From: a virus
Length of the DNA stretch: 24,785 nt
Virus record (IMG/VR): IMGVR_UViG_3300020463_002012
Coordinates: 1 to 24,785 of that record
Direction: 5' to 3' (one strand)
Of this stretch, positions 1 through 7,700 are shown one piece after another (positions within the stretch are counted from its first letter, which is position 1; the number at the start of each line of letters is the position of its first letter). The notes beneath the pieces were generated by a model, which worked only from the letters and a program-made list of their open reading frames with translations, ran no database searches and was not told where the DNA came from. The position numbers and the translations under genes were made by a program.

Positions 1-1
1 G

Positions 2-724
2 ACACTAGCACGAGCTATGGACTATGGTTGGATGTTTAGAATTCCTGTATGGGGTAGAAAAGGTAACGGATACATCTATGATAGCGATTACATAAACGCT
101 GATCAAGCCAAAGAAGAAGTAGAAAAATATTTAGGTTATGAAATAGAAGTTGCAAAAAATATACAATTTGATCCAGGAGCAATAGACAAACCTTGGATTG
201 CAAATTGTTGTGCTATTGGTCTTAGTGCTAATTTTGTAGAACCTTTGGAAGCAAGTTCAATAGGTACAAGCATTAACCAATCATTCTTATTAGCACAAAG
301 ACTTTCTAATTACAACCAAGCAACAATAGAATTGTATAACAAAGAGATTGATGCGATAATGGAAAACATTAGAGACTTTATAATATTGCATTACATAAGC
401 CCTAGACGTGATACTAAATTTTGGCAAGACGTTGCAGAAATAGAACTTCCAGAAAGTTTAAAGAATAATTTAGCAATGTGGAAACACAGGCTACCAGTTT
501 CAGACGATTTTGCTAATAAAACTTTGTTTAATGAGTTTAATCATGCATTAGTATTACATGGTATGGATATCTTTGATAGAGATAGTTTACAAAAACAATA
601 TAACGATCTACACACTGATGCAAAACAATATGTAGAAAATATCATTCAAGAGAAAGAAACGTTTGATACAGTGAAAGCCATACCGCATAAAATGATGTTA
701 GATTTATTGCGGAGGCTGGTGTGA
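2..724 (+). CDS. Flavin-dependent tryptophan halogenase-like protein (C-terminal part, 5' end outside window)
   Basis: The reading frame is open from base 2, so the true start lies upstream; about 240 C-terminal residues are present. They contain the segment GWMFRIP (residues 9-15 of the visible part), the counterpart of the WxWxIP motif of FADH2-dependent halogenases, and EPLEASS, the counterpart of the EPLEST block that carries the catalytic Glu in PrnA-type enzymes. Family members use FADH2, oxygen and halide to form hypohalous acid and halogenate an aromatic substrate. The second Trp of WxWxIP is Phe here. The stop overlaps the next start (GTGA, 721-724), so it is probably co-translated with the SGNH-like gene. 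It most resembles halogenase 2 of this window (also EPLEA-type, not EPLEST). The flavin-binding N-terminus cannot be inspected. Family assignment is firm; the substrate is unknown. Confidence 0.85.
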   Translation, partial: TLARAMDYGWMFRIPVWGRKGNGYIYDSDYINADQAKEEVEKYLGYEIEVAKNIQFDPGAIDKPWIANCCAIGLSANFVEPLEASSIGTSINQSFLLAQRLSNYNQATIELYNKEIDAIMENIRDFIILHYISPRRDTKFWQDVAEIELPESLKNNLAMWKHRLPVSDDFANKTLFNEFNHALVLHGMDIFDRDSLQKQYNDLHTDAKQYVENIIQEKETFDTVKAIPHKMMLDLLRRLV

Positions 725-1530
725 GGGTTTTTGCATTTGGTTGCAGTTTATCTCAATATTTTTTTCCTACTTGGGCTGACATATTAATCTTTCAATATAA
801 AAATAATGGATACTATGGAGAGAACTGGGCAAGAAGTGGTGCAGGTAATCAATTTATTAGCACAAGAGTATGGGAAGCCAACACCGTACATAAGTTTAAT
901 GAATCTGATGTCATATTATTACAATGGACAAGCATGTTCAGAGAAGATAGATATAATATAGGCAAGGGTTGGTGGACACCTGGTAATTTTAATTTTCAAG
1001 ACGAGAAGGTTTTCAAAGATCCTATACACGCAGTTATGAGAGATTGTGCTTTGATAACTAGCACAACAAAAGCGTTAGAAACTTTAGGTTGTGAAGTTAT
1101 AACTACAGGATTTAGAGAGTGGCAAGAAGGCTGGACAGAACTTTCTACAGAATTTACCGATAGACAGTTTTTAGAATTAGCAGATGTAAGAGCAATTCTT
1201 GAACAGTATAAAGATGAAATAAAATTATCAACACCCCCAATACTTAATGCCTTAAACTTTGGCGACAGTGATGAATTTTTTAAAAGCAGACCAACTAGTA
1301 TTCCAAGTGCAGATGAAAAACTGAAGCATTTAATTACTCCAGAAGTTCATCCTTTGACTCACGAAGCCGCAACATTTGTAGACGAACATGTAGAACAACT
1401 CAATGATCAAACTATAGATTTTGTGGAAGAATGGAAAGAAAAATTAAGCAAAGACACTATATTATTATACGAACTTAACTGGTTCAACAAAGTCAAATGC
1501 GGTTGGTCAGATGATAGATGGAGACCATAA
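721..1530 (+). CDS. SGNH/GDSL-like hydrolase family protein
   Basis: This 269-residue protein opens with a beta strand followed by FGCSLS (residues 6-11), which matches block I of SGNH hydrolases with Ser9 in the nucleophile position and Cys in place of the usual Asp. ARSGAGN (37-43) resembles block II and supplies the oxyanion Gly. DVILLQWTS (63-71) sits where block III would be but lacks the usual Asn. VHP (209-211) may be the catalytic His of block V, although the Asp of DxxH is missing. The fold call is reasonable; esterase or acyl-hydrolase activity is uncertain. The GTG start is supported by GGAGG at 711-715, five bases upstream, and by the 4-base overlap with the halogenase. Its stop overlaps the next gene. 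The context suggests that it modifies an acyl or sugar group on a surface polymer, which is inference. Confidence 0.7.
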   Translation: MRVFAFGCSLSQYFFPTWADILIFQYKNNGYYGENWARSGAGNQFISTRVWEANTVHKFNESDVILLQWTSMFREDRYNIGKGWWTPGNFNFQDEKVFKDPIHAVMRDCALITSTTKALETLGCEVITTGFREWQEGWTELSTEFTDRQFLELADVRAILEQYKDEIKLSTPPILNALNFGDSDEFFKSRPTSIPSADEKLKHLITPEVHPLTHEAATFVDEHVEQLNDQTIDFVEEWKEKLSKDTILLYELNWFNKVKCGWSDDRWRP

Positions 1531-2093
1531 TGACAACACCGGTAATAGGATTGGACAGAGACGGAACCATTAATGTAGATGTAGGAGGATATGTTACTAA
1601 ACCAGAACAATTCCAACCCATTGAAGGCAGTTTAGAAGCCGTTAAGATGATTAGAGATAAAGGGTATGACGTTGTTATTTTAACTAATCAAGCAGGAATT
1701 CAAAAAGGTGTAATGGATACTGTTGATGTGGATATTGTGCATAATCATATGTTAGCTTTATTAGGTGAAATAGGTTGTAAAAGCATTAACGGATTATATT
1801 ATTCTACTACACCATTTAAAGACGATCCTTATAGAAAACCTAACGCTGGCATGTTCAAAAGGGCATCTGCAGAGATAGGTGTTGACTGGTCAAATGGTCT
1901 TTACGTCGGCGATAAAATAACAGATTTAAAAGCGGCTGTAAAGGCAAAAGCAAAACCGGTGCTTGTACGCACAGGATATGGTGAAGAAACTATTAAAAAA
2001 CTTAATACTTTCGCTAACAAAGACTTGAAAAAACGCACTGACATCTTTGATAATCTTAATAAGTTTGCCCATAGTTTGGTGGATCTATCATAA
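1530..2093 (+). CDS. gmhB: HAD-superfamily phosphatase, GmhB/HisB-N type (D-glycero-D-manno-heptose 1,7-bisphosphate 7-phosphatase-like)
   Basis: This 187-residue HAD phosphatase has all four motifs: LDRDGT (8-13, nucleophile Asp9 and acid/base Asp11), LTNQAG (51-56), Lys103 in YRKPNAGM, and VGDKITD (126-132). DRDGTINVD and TNQAGIQKG are typical of the GmhB and HisB-N group. GmhB removes the C7 phosphate in ADP-heptose synthesis; the later steps (HldE, HldD) are encoded at 11053-13145. The cysteine loop that binds zinc in bacterial GmhB is absent and replaced by a short STTPFKDDPY stretch, so a different sugar phosphate or histidinol phosphate cannot be excluded. I chose the ATG at 1530 because it overlaps the upstream stop (TAATG) and has GGAG at 1520-1523, six bases away; an in-frame ATG at 1518 would add four residues. 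Confidence 0.75.
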   Translation: MTTPVIGLDRDGTINVDVGGYVTKPEQFQPIEGSLEAVKMIRDKGYDVVILTNQAGIQKGVMDTVDVDIVHNHMLALLGEIGCKSINGLYYSTTPFKDDPYRKPNAGMFKRASAEIGVDWSNGLYVGDKITDLKAAVKAKAKPVLVRTGYGEETIKKLNTFANKDLKKRTDIFDNLNKFAHSLVDLS

Positions 2094-2124
2094 TTTATTA
2101 TAGTTCTACATATCTGTTTATAAA

Positions 2125-2132
2125 GATAAATA
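2125..2132 (+). promoter_or_regulatory. Candidate T4-type late promoter box for the virion gene block
   Basis: GATAAATA lies in the 57-base gap before the gene at 2151 and matches the -10 late box of T4-like phages (TATAAATA; shorter forms in marine relatives). The same box precedes gp13, gp18 and gp19 here. A Shine-Dalgarno GGAG at 2139-2142 follows. Confidence 0.6.
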
Positions 2133-2150
2133 CAATATGGAGCATGTATA

Positions 2151-2660
2151 ATGAATAAACAGCTGAATAATTTATTATCTAAAGGTCAAAACAACACCAT
2201 AGAGCTATCAAACAGAAGTAGTTTTAGTTTCAAGGGAAACTGGATAGGAGTATATCCTAGCACAGTGATGGACAAATGGCATGTTGGTGATTTTAGTAGT
2301 GTTATCTACCAGATCACAGTTGAATTTGGATCTAATGAAAAAGAAATATTGCAACTATCTGTAGTTGCAAGACCAGACAGAGCTGTTGCTACAATCTTTG
2401 GAAGATCAAGCATAAATCAAGAATTAATTACTCTATCAGTTACGGTAGATGCTGGTTTATGTTATATAAACGTTACGCCTATAAGTGGATACGCAGGCGC
2501 TAAATTAATATTCCATGGCACTTACGCAAAAACTATAAATCAACTTGTTCCGCCGGCTATTGTCGCAGATACGTCTACAGAAGAGTCAAGTGGAATAAAT
2601 ACTTTTGATAGTTTAACAAGTACAATGGACAATACAACACTAACATTTGATAAGGGTTAA
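2151..2660 (+). CDS. Virion structural protein, probably tail-fibre associated
   Basis: This 169-residue protein has no signal peptide or membrane segment. The central part (about residues 25-125) is beta-rich, including WIGVYPSTVMDKWHVGDFSS and a predicted jelly-roll-like run of strands; the last 35 residues are Ser/Thr-rich and probably flexible. It heads a block of four virion genes after a late box and has GGAG eight bases before its ATG. I recall similar short proteins before the fibre genes of marine T4-like phages, but I cannot confirm the match here. The stop is followed four bases later by the next ATG. A role as fibre base or adaptor is inference from position. Confidence 0.6.
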   Translation: MNKQLNNLLSKGQNNTIELSNRSSFSFKGNWIGVYPSTVMDKWHVGDFSSVIYQITVEFGSNEKEILQLSVVARPDRAVATIFGRSSINQELITLSVTVDAGLCYINVTPISGYAGAKLIFHGTYAKTINQLVPPAIVADTSTEESSGINTFDSLTSTMDNTTLTFDKG

Positions 2661-2663
2661 GAG

Positions 2664-4145
2664 ATGGCAAAATCAGTATTAAACATAGGTTCAGCGGCAA
2701 ACGATGGTTCTGGTGATACACTGAGAGGTGGAGCAACCAAGATCAATTCAAACTCCGATGAGCTCTATAATAGCTTAGGCGATGGCACAACTTTAAAAGA
2801 TATCGTCAATTCAAATTTGGAATTAGATGTACCAAATGATGACACAAAAAGAAATAAAATATCATTTCATGTAGCAACAACAAATTTGCTTAATGCAATT
2901 TCGCCTACTACATACCATGGCGCAATTCAACACAATCATGAAACTGGTACAGTACATGTTGCACATGCAGGTGCATGGCATAAACTTTTATTGGATGCAA
3001 GTGGAGGAGCCATCACAAACTACACAGATCCATTAAAAAGTGTTGCTTATGTAGGAAATATTAATTCATTAACAGACGTTGATACAACTAGTACTGCACC
3101 ACAAACAGGAAACGTTTTAAAATGGGACGGTGGTAAATGGGCACCAGGAACTGACGCAACATCAGGCGGCGGCGGAACTGACGCTGATACTTTAGACGGA
3201 CAAGATGGTTCGTACTACCTTAATTATAACAACTTAAATAACAAACCTACTATACCTTCAACACTTTTAAATTTAAATATTTCAGACGGTACAAGTGGAC
3301 AAGTTTTAAAAACAAACGGTAATGGTACATTTGAATTTACAACAGTAAGTGCAGGTGGTAATCAAAATGTGTTTAATACAGTAGATGGTGACACAGGAAC
3401 AACTACTGCAAATTCTACTACAGATACATTAACTATTGCAGGAGGAGCCAACATATCAACACAGATATCAGGCGACACAGTTACCATTGCATACACAGGT
3501 TCACCTAACTCAGGTGAAGAAAACCAAAACGCATTTACAAATGTTGCATCAGATTCAGGCACAGCAGTTGCAGATTCTAAAACAGATACTTTGACTATTG
3601 CAGGTGGTACAAATATTTCAACAGCAGTTGCAGGTGATACTGTTACTATTAATTACTCAGGTACAAATACTTTAGCAACATTAACAGACACTGATACTAC
3701 AGGTGCAATAGCAGGTAATGTGCTTGTATACAACGGAAGTAGTTGGGTAGATCATGGACAAACTGTTGATCAAATGGCTTATCCTGCTATCACAACTTTG
3801 ACTGTTACAGCAGATTCGTTTAACGGATACAAGTTTGATCAATATGGTAACACTGAAGACCCTACAATTTATGCCTTAGCAGGGGCAACCATTGCATTTA
3901 AGTTATCAGGTTTAGGAAGTCATCCATTTTTGATTCAAACAAGTGGTGGCTCAAACTACGACAACGGATTAGTACATGTTGAAACTACCGGAGCAGAATC
4001 AACAGGTACGTCTGCACAAGGTAAGACAAGCGGAACATTATATTGGAAAGTACCAGCAAATATTTCAGGCAACTATCAGTATAGGTGTTCAAGTCATGGT
4101 GCAATGCAAGGTACCATTGTCATTAAAACTATGAGTGCAATATAA
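2664..4145 (+). CDS. Tail-fibre-like virion protein with C-terminal cupredoxin-like domain
   Basis: This 493-residue protein has a modular build. The N-terminus includes LNIGSAANDGSGDTLR and KINSNSDELY, a pattern common at the start of phage fibre proteins. The middle holds WDGGKW and YLNYNNLNNKPTIPS-type fibre modules. Two tandem 47-residue repeats follow (233-279 and 287-333, each ending in DTVTI plus a short strand). The C-terminal 120 residues look like a cupredoxin: a strand and turn ALAGATIAFKL, then His420 in SHPFLI, a Tyr/Trp-rich strand, and CSSHGAM with Cys475, His478 and Met481. These four are the ligand types of a type-1 copper site. Copper binding is inferred; the domain could be a redox-inert fold that binds a receptor. 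The start has AGAG just upstream and sits four bases after the previous stop. Confidence 0.75.
   Translation: MAKSVLNIGSAANDGSGDTLRGGATKINSNSDELYNSLGDGTTLKDIVNSNLELDVPNDDTKRNKISFHVATTNLLNAISPTTYHGAIQHNHETGTVHVAHAGAWHKLLLDASGGAITNYTDPLKSVAYVGNINSLTDVDTTSTAPQTGNVLKWDGGKWAPGTDATSGGGGTDADTLDGQDGSYYLNYNNLNNKPTIPSTLLNLNISDGTSGQVLKTNGNGTFEFTTVSAGGNQNVFNTVDGDTGTTTANSTTDTLTIAGGANISTQISGDTVTIAYTGSPNSGEENQNAFTNVASDSGTAVADSKTDTLTIAGGTNISTAVAGDTVTINYSGTNTLATLTDTDTTGAIAGNVLVYNGSSWVDHGQTVDQMAYPAITTLTVTADSFNGYKFDQYGNTEDPTIYALAGATIAFKLSGLGSHPFLIQTSGGSNYDNGLVHVETTGAESTGTSAQGKTSGTLYWKVPANISGNYQYRCSSHGAMQGTIVIKTMSAI
3360..3662 (+). repeat. Two 141-base repeats inside the cupredoxin fibre gene
   Basis: Copy 1 spans 3360-3500 and copy 2 spans 3522-3662, separated by 21 bases. 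Both encode 47 residues with the shared frame NQNxF...TDTLTIAGGxNIST...GDTVTI. The copies match well at protein level but are diverged in DNA, so the duplication is old or selected for variation. Repeats of this type usually lengthen fibre shafts. Confidence 0.85.
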
Positions 4146-4159
4146 GATAAGGAAATAAA

Positions 4160-4717
4160 ATGGCAGGCACAATAATTAACGACAAGTTTCAAGCACAGTT
4201 TGGATTTGAAAGTCCAAAATATACTGTTGACACGGCTGGAAAAATTACAGCAGAGACACTAGACGTTAAATCAATTTTGCTAAATGGTAAATCATTTGTG
4301 CAGGCCGCAAGTGAAGATCAAACAAGTGATGATACTGGTACAACAGTATCAAACTCTTTTGATAGTTTAGCTGTGAACGGCGGAGTTTTTAAAGTAAATG
4401 ATTCTGCTAACAACACAGTTTTATCAGTAATAAATTCAAGAATTGTAATCAACAACATAGGAATACCTGGCACGATTGATAATGTTGACATAGGTTACCA
4501 TACACCTGTACAGGTGAAAGCATACAACATTGATATGACAACAGCACCTGACAGTACAGCAAGTAATTTGAATGTAAGTGGTTCAAATCTTAACGGAGAT
4601 TTAACAGTGATTGACAACCTATTAATGCAGAGAGATCCTACAGCAGGCACACATGCCGCGAGAAAAGGATATGTTGATGCGACAGCAACAGCACTAGCAG
4701 TGGCATTTGGAGCATAA
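4160..4717 (+). CDS. Virion structural protein, tail-fibre-like
   Basis: This 185-residue protein begins with MAGTIINDKFQAQFG and then a run of short beta strands with Ser/Thr/Asn-rich turns (for example DGSLAVNGG-like and NNIGIPGT segments). It ends with DPTAGTHAARKGYVDA, a module often found at the C-terminal end of phage fibre subunits, where it precedes a trimerisation or attachment region. AAGGAA at 4149-4154 serves as ribosome binding site. The next gene starts three bases after its stop. Function beyond fibre or baseplate decoration is not visible. Confidence 0.65.
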   Translation: MAGTIINDKFQAQFGFESPKYTVDTAGKITAETLDVKSILLNGKSFVQAASEDQTSDDTGTTVSNSFDSLAVNGGVFKVNDSANNTVLSVINSRIVINNIGIPGTIDNVDIGYHTPVQVKAYNIDMTTAPDSTASNLNVSGSNLNGDLTVIDNLLMQRDPTAGTHAARKGYVDATATALAVAFGA

Positions 4718-4720
4718 ACA

Positions 4721-7700
4721 ATGGCAAAGAAAAAAATACAAAATTATACTTTTTATCCTGGAATAGGTTTAAATGATGCAGTTTACCCAAATGCAAAATG
4801 GTTACTAAATGCAAATAAAACTTTTATTCAATATGAAGTATCAGCCTGGATTGCAAGACAAGTAGCAGACAATACTACCGGCTTTGAAGGTTATACTTAC
4901 AGTGATGAAAAATGCAGACGAGATACAGGCTATAACATAGATGCTTGGTTGCATGATATACAATATGGCGGAAACCAAGAAACTTATAGAATTGCAAATA
5001 CCTATTGGGAAAGAGAAGTTGCACAAATTGATGGAACAAGGATTCCAGAAATTAGAGCAAAAGAATTTACTAGAGATTTAATTAATAATCACGTGTTTGC
5101 CAATTCAGCACAGACAACACCATATCAAAGCACATACGCCCAAACAACTAACACAAGTTACACAGCAGAACCACAAGCTGGTACTAGAATACAAACACTT
5201 TCTGCAATAGTAATAGAAGTTATTACTAATGGATTAAGTTCTTTACCTACTTTTGAAAGAAAAGGTTTGGGTCATATTAGATTTGCAGGAAACTATGATG
5301 CAAGTGACTTATTGATTATAACAAACTCGACAAAGTCAGAAGTCATATACAACTTTACTGATGCTACAAAAGGTGGTAAGGTAACAAGAGTAGATGATGT
5401 TACACCTAGAGACAGTGGTGGTTATGTTGTAAAATATGATTCAGTTAACGCTAATGAGAATGCAGATACAGACTTTCCAAAATATTTACAAACAACTGAT
5501 GCTATTACTATAGTAGATTTAGTTTTTAACACGAGCACACAAGCAACAACAGATGAAATTCAAATCTTTGTAGACAACGAAGAACAGACAACTAGACCAT
5601 ATCGCTTTGGTACTGATGCAATTGAACGTATGCGTATTGCACCTCCATTATCCATGCTTGATGCTGACTTTGAATATGGCTTACAGCCAACCAAATGGTC
5701 AGCTATTGGAATGATGCGTGGTTATCCTAGTGTATACGAATTGCCAGGAACTGATACGCAAGTGGCGACAGTTACAACAGATGCTTCGTCAGGCTCAGCA
5801 GGAATTGGTGCTAGTTTAATTACTGTAACAACAATAGGTGGACACGGATTTATTGCGGGTACACCAATTACAATCAAAGCATTGGAAGATGCTGTTGTTG
5901 GAGCCGCTAGAGCAGAAGGTTCGTTTATTATTAATACTGTACCTACAGCTACAACCTTTACTTTTTATGCAAAATCAAAAGTTGGAACTACAAATGGACA
6001 GGTACTTTCAACAACATATACACAACTTAGACAAGGTGCTTTTTATACAGGTGCTAGTTTAGGTCAGCCACAATTTGATGTATTCAGTAATGGTACTAAT
6101 GGTACAATGAACTTATCACTTGCGGCACAGATAAGCGAAAATAGAATTGCAACCACAGGAGACGTTCCAGAAATTGGTGCTCCCATAAATTATCCATCAG
6201 CGTTTGCTATTGGTACACAGGTATCAGCTGTTGCAAATACACCGGGTGGTACACCGTTATCAATGAACTTGACTGCTGATATCAGTAGTGGTAATACACA
6301 ATTTACAGTTAGTTCAACAACAGGTATTGTTCCAGGACTAGCGGCAAACAATGGCTCAGGCGATGCTATATTTGTTAACAGCATAGTTGGATCAACAGTA
6401 TCTATGAGTGGACAGTTTACTTCAACTATTAGTAAAAATACAGAAACATATACAGGTGTCTCAGGAACAATTACAGCACCAGCAGGTGTTAATGCACAAT
6501 TTAATATTAGCAGAAGTGGTTCAGCTTATACAGTTGATGGTATTAACCAAGCAGGTTCAGGTTACAAAGCAGGTGACACAATTAAGATTCTAGGTACAAA
6601 CTTAGGTGGATTGACAACAGCCAACGATGCTACAATATTAATTACAACAGTTAATGGATCCGGTGGTGTTACAGGCGCATCTGTAACAGGAACAGCATTA
6701 AGCGGAAGCATTACATGGCAAGATGTAACAGCAACTTACAATAACGGTGCAGGTACGTGGGGCGGAACACAAGTTGATATTGCATGGGAAAATAATGCAT
6801 ACAATACAATTAGTTTTAATTCTCCAAATGAGACTTCAGGATATGCAGTAAACGATATAGTTAAACTAGCAGGTTCGAATGTGTCTCCGGGTACTTCGTC
6901 CGATGGTTCACAATCATACGGAAGTGGTAATGATATACTAGCCTATGTTGCGGCCTTAGGTGCAGGTGGAACAATTACAACATTAACAATAGTGAATGAT
7001 TCAGGTAGAGTTGGTACTCCGCCAGCATTGACATTAAGTTATTCTTTTGGACCTTCAGCACAATCTTTCACAGGCGGTTCAGGTTCAGACTTTGCTTTTA
7101 ATATTAGTAATCAAACAGGTGCAAGTGCAACTTACTCTGTTCAAATCTCAGCAAATGGTACTGGGTATAACACAGCAGACACTATTGTAGTTACAGGAAA
7201 TAAAGTGGGTGGTGCAACAACAGCCAACGATATATATCTTAGAGTAGTTTCTGTAGATGGTGCAGGTGGTATCACTGACGTGAGATTAGAAGGCAGTGAC
7301 GAATCCACACTTGCTGTAGCATATAATGGCTCATCTGTTCAAGGTAAAACAATGACAAATGTTGTTGGTGCAGGAGCGGTTTTTGACGTTACAAACAACG
7401 GAACAGCATATTCTGTAGCAATAGATACTGCTGGCGAAGATTACTATCAAGGTCAAACATTTACTATTGCAGGAACACAGTTAGGTGGATCTTCTCCTAC
7501 TAATGATGCCACAGTTACAATTGACAGCGTAAACACAACAGGAAGTGATGATCAAGGTATAATTGCAACAGCAAGTATTTCAGGTACTGCTCCAACATTG
7601 CCTACTAGCTTTACAGGTGTTCCAGGAACTAATCTAGCACATGCAGGTGCAAGTGGAACTTTCAATATGACTAGAACACAAGGATCATATTCGATTGCCA

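Noticed and set aside
1518-1529. Upstream in-frame ATG for the GmhB-like gene
   Set aside because: It would place the ribosome site inside or after the start; the ATG at 1530 has GGAG six bases upstream and overlaps the previous stop in the usual way.
2595-2601. ATAAATA inside the 169-residue virion gene, as a promoter for the cupredoxin fibre gene
   Set aside because: It lies within coding sequence in an AT-rich genome, 60 bases from the next gene, and that gene is only four bases from the previous stop, so coupling is enough.
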